A stretch of 43,932 bases of DNA from an uncultured Clostridia bacterium (GTDB lineage Bacteria > Bacillota > Clostridia > Oscillospirales > Ruminococcaceae), in assembly GCA_947627465.1 (NCBI GenBank), contig CANQWD010000024.1, positions 1 to 43,932 of the forward strand. The letters are read 5' to 3'. Below, one piece after another: positions 33,424-41,846 of this stretch. The first letter of the stretch is position 1. Every line of letters starts with the position of its first letter. Below the pieces are notes generated by a model that saw only the letters and a list, made by a program, of their open reading frames with translations, made no database searches and was not told the origin of the DNA. Both the position numbers and the translations under genes were made by a program.

Positions 33424-35598
33424 ATGGCACAACAGGAGTTCATAAGATATATCGGTTACGACGACGCGGACAGTTTTCGCGGATTGTTGATAAATCAATT
33501 TGTGGCGGTTCAAAAAAACGGGCTGTTCTTTAAGGAAAAGCTGCCCGCGTCGACTACCGACGAAATATCGAAAGCCGCGCAGTACACCGCTTCGGTTTTT
33601 GACAGCGCCGCCGATATCGCAAAGGCTCTCGAAATGTGGCTGCATTCCGAAAATATCCCCGTTTCCGCCGCCCCGATAGCCGAGGTCATGGCGAAAGCCG
33701 TCGCGGAATGCGGAGTGAACAAGAAAAACACATATTTCGTTATGCTGTGCTGGCTGATGAAGTATCTCGGAAAAAGACCGTCGGCTGTGCTGTTCGTAGG
33801 CTCCGCGACTTTGCGGGAGCTGTATTTGCTGTATATGCTCTGCGTGGCGGGCGTTAAGGTCACATTGGTAAGCTACGGCTTGGATAAAGATTTCGACAAA
33901 CTGCCGTACAAGGACAAAATAACTGTCAAAAACGGTCGTCAAAAATCGCCGCTTCAGATAGACTTTGAGAAGATAGACCTTTCCAAAGAGGCGAAGCTCG
34001 CGGAAATGAGAACAGCGGCGAATAATGTCGCGGGGCTTGTGAAGCGCTTGGACACCTCGGCGGCGGGCATTTTCGAGGACGTTATCAAGGACAGGAAAAC
34101 GCGCGTTATCAAAGACGGCGGCGTTTACAGTGAAAACGGCGAGATACCCGTTTACTCGGCGGCTCTTGTCGGCTTTGAGGACGAAACGGTCTACACGAAT
34201 ATGCTCGTTAAGTTCAAGGAGAGCTTCGCGGGATTGAAGAAACAGCTTATCTTCATTGAGAAAACGCTCGAAAATCCCAACGCGGACGAGGTTCGCGCTC
34301 TGGGGAGCGTTACGCGGAACAGCACGGCGGAGATGATCGACGCTTTGGCTATGCAGATCAACTTAAAGGGCGACAGCACCCGAACGGCGCTTGCGCAAAA
34401 AGCTCTGCGGGAGATGTTGAACGAGCTTAACACGGGAAACCAAACCGTTGTGCTGAATTACGGAAACAAGTTTATAACGTGGCTTTACCGCTGCACGCAG
34501 GCGCGAAAATACGCGGTTCAGTACGAGGATATCCCCGTGATACTGTATTACGGAGACATTTCCCAAAGCGAGATGTATTTTCTGAATTTTATGACGCAAT
34601 GCGGATTTGATACGATTTACATTTCGCCGAACAAGACAAATTTAAAGACGGCTGTCGATAAGAATTTAAACGGTTCGATGCAGATCTTTGAATTGCCGCA
34701 GAGCAAGGAAAGCGGCGTTTATCCCACAAAGGCGATAAAAACAAAAGTCGCGACCGTGGCATACAACGCCGAGCGCGACCTCGACACGATGCTGTACGGC
34801 GGCGACACGGGAATTTACAGAAGCTTTCAATTCCCGAACAGCCAAAGCGTGACCTTGAAAACCACGTTTGAGGAAATAAGCATTTTGTGGAATCAGGAAG
34901 CGCGTTTCAGAACGGGTTTTACAACGGCGGGAAATCTCGTTTCCGTGCCGAATATTTTCGCTAAGATAAGCGGCGTGGAGAACGGCAATATGAACGCGTA
35001 TTGGGAGGATGTGAAGTCTAAGCTCACTCCCGAAACGATACTGACGGTCAAAAAGCCCAATCAAAACGAAACCGCAAGCACGGACTTGTCCGTGTATAGG
35101 CAGTTCTACCGCAACGGCGAGATAGATACGGAAAAGCTGAAAGCATCAACTCTTAATAAATACAGCTATCTGCCCGACAGAATTCAGGATATGCTGTTCT
35201 ATAAGCTTCAGGAAACGGTGTCGAGCAATTTCATAAAGCTGCAAGGCGACGATTTGATGTGCGCGGTGCTGCATTTTGGAATGAATCTCTCAAAGGAGCT
35301 TTTGCAGCTTATACAGAAATTCGATTTCACGCGGGCTATCCCGAAGCTGGTTTACATCGACGCTATCGAGGACACGTTCACGCTGTCGGAGTGCATTCAA
35401 ACGGTTTTGTGCAGCATAATCGGTTTTGACGTGCTGATCTACACGCCCACGGGCTATAAAAACATCGAAACGTTCGTGTCGAACGACGCGTTTGAAGAAC
35501 ATATAATGAACCAATTCGTATATCAAACAGAGGTGCCGAAATTTAAAATACCCTCGGGCAAAAAAAGCGGGGGCTTTTTCGGGAAACTGTTCGGATAA
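33424..35598 (+). CDS. yceG: YceG-family protein of the Ter/Yce stress cluster
   Basis: The 724-residue cytoplasmic protein resembles Bacillus YceG, a protein always found near terD and telA genes and predicted in comparative studies to be part of a biosynthetic module. Two halves each show an alpha/beta pattern, with hydrophobic strands such as SAVLFVGSATLRELYLLYML and VILYYGDISQSEMYFLNFM and a C-terminal TLSECIQTVLCSIIGFDVLI. No catalytic motif is recognised by eye. It is longer than the Bacillus protein. The last residues (KKSGGFFGKLFG) could contact the membrane. Its position directly before telA is the conserved order. Confidence 0.75.
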   Translation: MAQQEFIRYIGYDDADSFRGLLINQFVAVQKNGLFFKEKLPASTTDEISKAAQYTASVFDSAADIAKALEMWLHSENIPVSAAPIAEVMAKAVAECGVNKKNTYFVMLCWLMKYLGKRPSAVLFVGSATLRELYLLYMLCVAGVKVTLVSYGLDKDFDKLPYKDKITVKNGRQKSPLQIDFEKIDLSKEAKLAEMRTAANNVAGLVKRLDTSAAGIFEDVIKDRKTRVIKDGGVYSENGEIPVYSAALVGFEDETVYTNMLVKFKESFAGLKKQLIFIEKTLENPNADEVRALGSVTRNSTAEMIDALAMQINLKGDSTRTALAQKALREMLNELNTGNQTVVLNYGNKFITWLYRCTQARKYAVQYEDIPVILYYGDISQSEMYFLNFMTQCGFDTIYISPNKTNLKTAVDKNLNGSMQIFELPQSKESGVYPTKAIKTKVATVAYNAERDLDTMLYGGDTGIYRSFQFPNSQSVTLKTTFEEISILWNQEARFRTGFTTAGNLVSVPNIFAKISGVENGNMNAYWEDVKSKLTPETILTVKKPNQNETASTDLSVYRQFYRNGEIDTEKLKASTLNKYSYLPDRIQDMLFYKLQETVSSNFIKLQGDDLMCAVLHFGMNLSKELLQLIQKFDFTRAIPKLVYIDAIEDTFTLSECIQTVLCSIIGFDVLIYTPTGYKNIETFVSNDAFEEHIMNQFVYQTEVPKFKIPSGKKSGGFFGKLFG

Positions 35599-35618
35599 AT
35601 TTTTAGGAGGAAATTACT

Positions 35619-36797
35619 ATGGGATTACAATTTACACCCGGAGCGGCGGCAGCTCAGGCGCAGCCCGAAATTCAAGCACAGGGCACGACTGTTGAAACTG
35701 CCGCGGCAAATCCCGCGGCGGTGGTATTGGATAAAAAAATCGAGGAAGCGAAGAACTTCAATATCGTGGTAAAACAGGACGAGATCAAGCAGCAGCTTGC
35801 CGCAAAACCCGAGGAAATAGACAAGCTTGTTTCCATGATAAATGTAAACGACCCGAATACTATCGTAAAATTCGGCGCGGAGGCGGCGGAGCAGATCTCG
35901 GCGGCTTCGGATCAGGTGCTGAATTCCATGAGCATTCAGCAGATAAACGATACGGGCGTTATGCTGAAAAATCTCGCGGCTATTATGGATCAGTTTGACG
36001 CTAAAGAGCTGGAGGACAAGCCGGGATTTTTCGGAAAACTCAAAAAGAATATCGAGAAAATACTCAATAAGTACGACACTATGGGCAAGGAGATCGACAA
36101 GATATACGTTCAGCTTAAAGGTTACGAGACCGAGATCGAGCAGGCGAACACCAAGCTTGACAATATGTACGACGCTAACATCGGCTATTATCAACTTCTC
36201 GTGAAGTATATCATGGCGGGCGAACAAGGCGTTAAGGAGCTTGACCAATATATTGCCGATTATCAGAAAAAGGTCGAGGCAAATCCCGACGACGGCACTA
36301 TTCGCATGGACTTGTCGAATTTGCAGCAAATGCGCGAAATGCTCGATCAGCGTGTAATGGATCTGAAGATCGCGGAAAATGTCGCGCTCCAAACCGTACC
36401 CATGCTGAAAACCATGGAGTATTCAAATCTCAATCTTGTAAGAAAGATCAACTCTGCGTTTATCATCACAATGCCTGTATTCAAGCAGTCGCTCGCGCAG
36501 GCTATTATGCTCAAACGTCAGAGAATACAGGCGGAAAGCATGAAGGCTCTCGATGAAAAGACCAACGAGCTTCTCATCAAGAACGCGCAGAACACCGTCG
36601 AGCAGTCCAAGATGATAGCGCAGATGAGCGCTTCGTCCTCAATCAAGGTGGAAACCCTCCAGCAGACATGGCAGACTATCGTCAACGGTATCGACGAGGT
36701 TCAGAATATTCAGAACGAAGCCAAGGCTAAGCGCGTAGAAGACGCTAAGGCGCTTGAGGATATCAAGGCGGATTACAAGAGACGTATGAAAGCGTAA
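35619..36797 (+). CDS. telA: Toxic anion resistance protein, TelA/KlaA family
   Basis: The 392-residue protein is almost entirely helical with an Ala/Gln-rich start. Typical TelA segments include YDTMGKEIDKIYVQLKGYE followed by LDNMYDANIGYYQ, and the C-terminal SKMIAQMSASSSIKVETLQQTW. The family was found through tellurite resistance plasmids; its molecular role is not settled, and long coiled-coil helices suggest a scaffold near the membrane. It is the last gene of the Ter cluster, 20 bp after yceG with AGGAGG, and is followed by a strong terminator. Confidence 0.93.
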   Translation: MGLQFTPGAAAAQAQPEIQAQGTTVETAAANPAAVVLDKKIEEAKNFNIVVKQDEIKQQLAAKPEEIDKLVSMINVNDPNTIVKFGAEAAEQISAASDQVLNSMSIQQINDTGVMLKNLAAIMDQFDAKELEDKPGFFGKLKKNIEKILNKYDTMGKEIDKIYVQLKGYETEIEQANTKLDNMYDANIGYYQLLVKYIMAGEQGVKELDQYIADYQKKVEANPDDGTIRMDLSNLQQMREMLDQRVMDLKIAENVALQTVPMLKTMEYSNLNLVRKINSAFIITMPVFKQSLAQAIMLKRQRIQAESMKALDEKTNELLIKNAQNTVEQSKMIAQMSASSSIKVETLQQTWQTIVNGIDEVQNIQNEAKAKRVEDAKALEDIKADYKRRMKA

Positions 36798-36829
36798 TGC
36801 GCGTTTCGCAGTCCGACGCATAATACAAA

Positions 36830-36862
36830 AACGCTCCTCTCGTTGAGGAGCGTTATTATTTT
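36830..36862 (+). terminator. Terminator of the Ter cluster
   Basis: AACGCTCCTC (36830-36839) pairs perfectly with GAGGAGCGTT (36845-36854) across TCGTT and is followed by ATTATTTT. The A-rich 5' side makes it potentially bidirectional, also ending the decayed gene on the minus strand. Confidence 0.92.
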
Positions 36863-37483
36863 AAATCAAAGTCTAATTCAAGCAAAGCCTTTGCCGAAGC
36901 GAGTTTATGATCGTTAAAGTACTTTTTAAACGCGGAGTAACCCTCAAGAAACTCCGTATAATTCTGTCCGGAAAGTGTAGGCAGGCGCATAATACTAATT
37001 CCTAAGAAACGTAGAGACATTTATTTGCTATCGCGCACCTGTCGTCATGTCAAATTCCGTCTACACTTTGAACGGGAATTAGTATAAGCACTGCATAAAC
37101 GCGGTCGTGGGTCTCGTCCTCGCCGCCGTCCTCCGAGCGGAAAATTATCTCGTCGTAAAGCCTTGCGTCAAAACCGCCGCACTCGTCAAAGCACCGTAAA
37201 AGCAGGTCGCGGCGTGCACGGTAAAAGAGAAAATACTCGCGCTCACCGGGGGTTTTTTTCGCCGATGTTTACCAAAAAAGGTATGTCGCCGCCCCAGAGG
37301 TTTTGGACGGAGGGGTTCGGACAGACGTAAATTGCGAAGCATTTATTAAACGCACACGCGCCTATCTCACGGACGTTCTTCGGAAGATAAGCGCGACCTA
37401 ATCCCGAATTAAAAAACGTCCGCGCCGTTGTCTTAGGATTTTGTAAGAACAGCGCCGTTTAAAATATAATTTTTATCCGACAT
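36856..37483 (-). pseudogene. Decayed leucine-rich-repeat protein gene
   Basis: Minus-strand fragments in different frames line up as one former protein of roughly 170 residues. It begins MSDKNYILNGAVLTK (from 37483), then a BspA-like leucine-rich-repeat piece (LPKNVREIGACAFNKC), then after a shift near an A7C5 run (37246-37257) REYFLFYRARRDLLLRCFDE, and finally RLPTLSGQNYTEFLEGYSAF to the stop at 36856. There are at least two frame breaks plus an inserted 94-bp inverted-repeat element at 36992-37085. Removing that element restores VYAVL joined in frame to MRLPTLSG. It is non-functional as it stands. Confidence 0.7.
36992..37085. mobile_element. 94-bp MITE-like element with 11-bp perfect terminal inverted repeats
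   Basis: ATACTAATTCC (36992-37002) and GGAATTAGTAT (37075-37085) are perfect inverted repeats enclosing 72 bases with no gene. The element interrupts the leucine-rich-repeat pseudogene, and its exact removal, counting one copy of a possible short A/T target duplication, rejoins the reading frame. The size and ends suggest a miniature inverted-repeat transposable element moved by a transposase elsewhere in the genome. Confidence 0.65.
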
Positions 37484-37494
37484 TGAAGTCACCG

Positions 37495-39255
37495 TTAAAT
37501 CGGCTTTGTTATCTCGCGGAGCCATTCGCGATCTTCATCGTTTAAATACGGCGAGAGCGTTTCGCAGACCCAATGCTGGTACTCATTGAAATAGGATATT
37601 TGCGGTTCGGTGAGATATTTTTTGTCAATGCCGTCTCTGTCGAACGGCACGCAAGTAAGCGGCTCAAAACATAAAAAGCCGTCAAAGTCTGATTTTTTGC
37701 ATAATACAAGGCTCTCGTGACGTATGCCGAATTTACCCTCGAAATACAGCCCCGGCTCGTCCGAAGTTATCATTCCCTCGCAAAGCGGCGCGTCGTTTAC
37801 GGCTCTCCACGATATTCTTTGCGGTCCCTCGTGAACGTTTAAGAGAAAGCCCACGCCGTGACCCGTTCCGTGGTTGAAATCCAAGCCATGCCGCCACAGC
37901 GGTTTCCGCGCGAGAGCGTCCAAAGTCGAGCCGCGCACGCCTTTCGGGAAAACCGCTCCGAGAAGTTCCAAATGCGCGGCTAAAACCAACGTAAACGCGT
38001 GTTTTTCCTCGTCCGTAATTTCTCCCAAAACAAACGTTCTCGTAATATCTGTTGAACCGCCGTCAAGATAATGCCCGCCCGTGTCCGAGAGAAGCAGTCC
38101 GCGCGGTTCGAGAACGGCGTTCGTTTCTTCGGTCGCGGAGTAGTGAACGATAGCGCCGTGTTCCGCGTAAGCCATTATCGGCTCGAAGCTCTGCCCAAGG
38201 TAATTTTCTCCGTCTCTGCGAAATTCCTCCAGCTTCTCAGCCGCGGAAATCTCGGTTATCTTTTCGGTTTTAACGGCGGTTTTAAGCCACTTCATAAACC
38301 GCGTGACCGCCGCGCCGTCTTTGATGTGCGCCGACTTTTCGGCGGCGATTTCGCTGTCGTTTTTACACGCTTTCATAATCACAACGGGACTTGTTTTCGG
38401 AATTGTTTTCGCGTTTTTCAAAGAGCTCCAAAAGCGGAAATTCACGGCTTTCGGGTCTGCCCAAACGGAGCCTTGCAAGTTTTCGAGCGCCGAATAAAAA
38501 TCTTCATACGGGAGAATTTCAACGCCGTCGTTTTTTAGTTTTTCGGCAATATCTTCGGAAAATATCGAGCGTTCGGCGAACAGCCGCGCCTTGTCCTCAA
38601 AAATCAGCAAAAACGACAGAAAAACGGGGTTGTAGTCCACGTCGCCGCCGCGCAAATTCAGCGTCCAAGCTATTTCGTCCAATGCGGAAAGAGCGAGACA
38701 GTCCGCGTTTTCCGCGCTCATTTTTTCGCGTATTTCCGAGAGTTTTTCGGCGCGAGTTTTTCCGCAAACGTTCTCCGAAAGCTCAAACACGGGCTGTTTT
38801 GAAATCGGAGGACGGTTTTCCCAAACCAAACCGCTCAGGTCATCGTCCGTTTTGAGTTCAATGTTTTTGGAACGCAAGGCGGCTTGCAAGCGCCGCGCGA
38901 AAGCCGCGTTTACGGCTCTGCCGTCAAAACCGAGAACGGAATTTTCGGACATTTTCTCGTTCAGAAAATTTTGAATAGACGGCGTTTCTGGTTCGCCCTG
39001 TTTCATCAACTCAATTCCGCTTCCCTCAAGCTCCGCCGCCGCTTGAATGAAGTAGCGTCCGTCCGTCCAAAGCGCGGCTTCGTTCTCGGTCACGACGAGC
39101 GTTCCCGCCGAGCCCGTGAAGCCGCTCAAATACTCGCGCAGCTTAAAATGTGCCCCGACGTATTCCGAACCGTGAAAATCCTCCGTTAGGACGATATATG
39201 CCGAAATGCCGCGTTCTTTCATTTCGCGGCGCAAAGCCGTAATTTGCTCTCTCAT
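37495..39255 (-). CDS. Aminopeptidase P family (M24B) metallopeptidase
   Basis: The 586-residue enzyme removes N-terminal residues before proline. It has two creatinase-like N-terminal domains (about 1-300) and a pita-bread catalytic domain. Metal ligands are visible in order: two Asp in DGGSTDITRTF, His in NHGTGHGVGF, Glu in TSDEPGLY and Glu in GIRHESLVL. The length fits the long, two-N-domain M24B type. The ATG at 39255 is chosen: AAAGGT lies within the end of pulA and the gap to the pulA stop is 4 bp. The longer frame that starts at 39372 runs back through pulA and is rejected. It is the last gene of the operon. Confidence 0.93.
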   Translation of the reverse strand: MREQITALRREMKERGISAYIVLTEDFHGSEYVGAHFKLREYLSGFTGSAGTLVVTENEAALWTDGRYFIQAAAELEGSGIELMKQGEPETPSIQNFLNEKMSENSVLGFDGRAVNAAFARRLQAALRSKNIELKTDDDLSGLVWENRPPISKQPVFELSENVCGKTRAEKLSEIREKMSAENADCLALSALDEIAWTLNLRGGDVDYNPVFLSFLLIFEDKARLFAERSIFSEDIAEKLKNDGVEILPYEDFYSALENLQGSVWADPKAVNFRFWSSLKNAKTIPKTSPVVIMKACKNDSEIAAEKSAHIKDGAAVTRFMKWLKTAVKTEKITEISAAEKLEEFRRDGENYLGQSFEPIMAYAEHGAIVHYSATEETNAVLEPRGLLLSDTGGHYLDGGSTDITRTFVLGEITDEEKHAFTLVLAAHLELLGAVFPKGVRGSTLDALARKPLWRHGLDFNHGTGHGVGFLLNVHEGPQRISWRAVNDAPLCEGMITSDEPGLYFEGKFGIRHESLVLCKKSDFDGFLCFEPLTCVPFDRDGIDKKYLTEPQISYFNEYQHWVCETLSPYLNDEDREWLREITKPI

Positions 39256-39259
39256 TTCA

Positions 39260-41053
39260 TCACTTGACCTTTCTTGCGAACAGTATCGAGTTTCCCGCGC
39301 AGAACAGCCGTTTCGCGGTGTAAAGCGGCTTATCCGAAGCGCGTTCCTTGTCCGCGTAAACCTTGAAAACACCGTCTAGTTCGGGGGTAATATTCTCGTC
39401 GGTAGGGGAGACTATCAGCACAAAATCCCCCGCCGTCATTATAAATCCCCTGCCCGTTTTCTCGAAAACGCGCTCTCCGAATTCGGGAAGATAACGCTTT
39501 CTTATTGCGATAAGTCCGCGGTAATATTCCACAATATCGCGGTTCTCCGTCGCCATATCCCATTTTATCGAATTAACGGTGTCGGGAGAATTGTAAGTGT
39601 TTGGCAAACCGTTTTTCGTGCGTAAAAACTCCTGCCCCAGTTGAAAAAAAGCCGATCCGCGCGAAAGGAATATCAGCGCCGCCGCCATTTTGTCCGCTTG
39701 AATTACGCGCTCGATGTTCGCGCCGTCAAGCGAAATGTTCAGCTTGTCGAACAGCGTAAAATTGTCGTGGCACTCAACGTAATTCAGCGTTTGAAGCGGG
39801 TCGGAGGTCCAAAAATCCTCGGGATATCCTCCCGAAAGCGCCGCATTGATTTGTTCGTAATGCCAATCGTCAGCCGCGCCGTTTACATAGCCGAGGTCTT
39901 TCGCGCCGAACACCGAGCCTTTAACGCTGTCGCGGAACGTATCGTTGAAAAACGCGAAATTCGGAAGCTCGCGGGCGTTTTTCAGAACCGCGCGGCGGCT
40001 TTCGTCAAGCGGTGAGCCGCCTCCCGTCCAGCCCTCGCCGTAAAGCAGAATGTCGGGGTTTATGCCGCGCAGAACGCTTTCCGCTTCGCGCAGAGTTTCG
40101 ATGTCGAGAAGCCCCATAAGGTCGAAGCGAAATCCGTCGAGGTGGTATTCACGCGCCAAAAAGCATAAACTGTCCACGATGAAATTTCGCGCCATTAAGC
40201 GTTCCGAAGCGAATTCGTTTCCGCAGCCCGAGCCGTTTGAGAGCCGCCCGTTTTCGTCGGTTCTGAAATAATAGCCGGGGAAAATTTTCTCAAACGCGGA
40301 GCTTTCCACGTCGTAAACGTGATTGTAAACCACGTCGGCGACAACTCCCAAGCCCTTTTTGTGCGCCGCCATAATCAACTCCCGAAGCTCCGCTATCCCG
40401 TCCTCCTGCGCGTAATACGCGCTCGGCGCGTTGTAAAATCGCGGATTGTAGCCCCAGTTGTACTCGCCGCCGTCCAAATCGAAATCGAACATGGGCATAA
40501 GCTGAATGTGCGTTGCGCCAAGCTTTTGGATATACGGCAGTCCAATAACGGCGCGGTGAGAATTTTGCGGCTTTTGTTCGCAAAACGCCGCGAACTTTCC
40601 CTTGTTTACGAATTTCGCTTGTTCGTCCATAGAAAAATCGCGCACCGAAAGTTCGCATATAACGGCGCTTTCGGGATTTGAAAACGAGATCGGTCGGTCT
40701 CCTGTCCACCCCTTGGGCGCGTGGCGGCGCATATTCGCGGCAATTGAAAATCTGCCGTCCGTTGTCACGCTTTTCGCGTAGGGGTCGGCGGTCTCCACCG
40801 TCTCACCGTTTTGCGTTACCGCAAATCCGTAATAAACGCCGTCAAGGTCGCCCTTTACGCGGCACTCGAAAACGCCGTTCTTGTTTCGCATTGCGGCGCT
40901 TTTTATAAGTACGCCGTCCTCGTCGTAAAGCCGAAGCTCCGCGCGGTCGGCGAGAGGCTGCCAAAATCGGAACTCCGTTCCCTTTTCCGTGCATTTCGCG
41001 CCCAACGCTCCGTCAAAGGCTTGCGTTTCTATGTAGTCTAAATCAATCATCAT
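39260..41053 (-). CDS. pulA: Type I pullulanase (GH13, alpha-1,6 debranching)
   Basis: The 597-residue enzyme lacks a signal peptide, so it is cytoplasmic and probably debranches glycogen or imported limit dextrins. An N-terminal CBM48-like domain (about 15-110) precedes the GH13 barrel. The pullulanase I signature YNWGYNP is present. Catalytic residues lie in DGFRFDLMG (Asp nucleophile), LLYGEGWTGG (Glu acid) and VECHDN (transition-state Asp). The first codons overlap the end of the tRNA thiolation gene by 11 bp (8 bp if the second ATG is used), so translation is probably coupled. It is typical in size for the short form. Confidence 0.95.
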   Translation of the reverse strand: MMIDLDYIETQAFDGALGAKCTEKGTEFRFWQPLADRAELRLYDEDGVLIKSAAMRNKNGVFECRVKGDLDGVYYGFAVTQNGETVETADPYAKSVTTDGRFSIAANMRRHAPKGWTGDRPISFSNPESAVICELSVRDFSMDEQAKFVNKGKFAAFCEQKPQNSHRAVIGLPYIQKLGATHIQLMPMFDFDLDGGEYNWGYNPRFYNAPSAYYAQEDGIAELRELIMAAHKKGLGVVADVVYNHVYDVESSAFEKIFPGYYFRTDENGRLSNGSGCGNEFASERLMARNFIVDSLCFLAREYHLDGFRFDLMGLLDIETLREAESVLRGINPDILLYGEGWTGGGSPLDESRRAVLKNARELPNFAFFNDTFRDSVKGSVFGAKDLGYVNGAADDWHYEQINAALSGGYPEDFWTSDPLQTLNYVECHDNFTLFDKLNISLDGANIERVIQADKMAAALIFLSRGSAFFQLGQEFLRTKNGLPNTYNSPDTVNSIKWDMATENRDIVEYYRGLIAIRKRYLPEFGERVFEKTGRGFIMTAGDFVLIVSPTDENITPELDGVFKVYADKERASDKPLYTAKRLFCAGNSILFARKVK

Positions 41054-41846
41054 AACCGTCCAAAAAAGTGTGAATTTCGCCGTTCAAGTCCTTGTAGGAA
41101 ATGAGCCTGTCGAGCCGAACATTACATACGCTTCTGAAAATGTTCTGCTCGATTTGCGGATTATCCTTTGCAAGTTCCGCGATAAGCCGTTTTATCAGCT
41201 TGCGTTTGGAGCCGTCGTCGCGCTTTGTCACTCGGCATGCGCATTGCAGAAACTCCAAGCCGCAAAAATCGCGCCACGCTGTTATGTCGCTTTCGCGGAT
41301 AAGATACAGCGGTCGGATAAGCTCCATACCCGCGTAATTCTGCGCTTTAAGCTTTGGAAGCATTGTCTGCGCCTGACCGCCGTAGACCGTGCCCATAAGT
41401 ATGCTTTCAATAACGTCGTCGAAGTGGTGCCCGAGCGCGATTTTGTTGCAGCCAAGCTCCCGTGCCTTGTTGTAGAGATGTCCTCGGCGCATTTTCGCGC
41501 AGAGAAAACACGGATTGTTTTTTACCGTTTCCGTGTGCTTGAAAATTTCCGTGGAGAACGTTTCTATGGGAATTTCCAATCGCGCGGCGTTCTGCTTGAT
41601 AAGTGCGAAATTCTCCTCGGAGTAGCCCGGATCCATTACAAGATACTTGACCTCTATCGGCGTTTTGCCGTGTTTTTCGTATTCCCGAAACAAAAGCGCC
41701 ATAAGCATCGAATCCTTGCCGCCCGAAACGCACACGCAAACCTTGTCGCCGCGCTTTAACAGTTCGTAATCCTCAATGGCTTTGGTGAATTTTCGGTGAA
41801 TGGTTTTGGAAAACTCTCCGTGCAGCGCGTTTTCGTATGCCGTCAT
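41043..41846 (-). CDS. TtcA-like tRNA 2-thiocytidine biosynthesis protein
   Basis: The 267-residue PP-loop ATPase carries SGGKDS at residues 41-46, Cys113 and Cys116 in NPCFLCAKMRRG, and a CAC at 201-203, the cysteines that hold the [4Fe-4S] cluster in TtcA. GHHFDDVIE is also typical. TtcA adds sulfur to cytidine 32 in some tRNAs. Assignment to TtcA rather than another PP-loop thiolase is likely but not certain. It overlaps malQ by 4 bases (ATGA) and pulA by 11, so this tRNA enzyme is embedded inside a glucan operon. Confidence 0.85.
   Translation of the reverse strand: MTAYENALHGEFSKTIHRKFTKAIEDYELLKRGDKVCVCVSGGKDSMLMALLFREYEKHGKTPIEVKYLVMDPGYSEENFALIKQNAARLEIPIETFSTEIFKHTETVKNNPCFLCAKMRRGHLYNKARELGCNKIALGHHFDDVIESILMGTVYGGQAQTMLPKLKAQNYAGMELIRPLYLIRESDITAWRDFCGLEFLQCACRVTKRDDGSKRKLIKRLIAELAKDNPQIEQNIFRSVCNVRLDRLISYKDLNGEIHTFLDGYDD

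Noticed and set aside
39256-39372. N-terminal extension of the aminopeptidase P gene
   Set aside because: It runs back through the end of pulA in another frame and gives an Arg/Thr/Ser-rich sequence; the ATG at 39255 restores the normal length and N-terminus.
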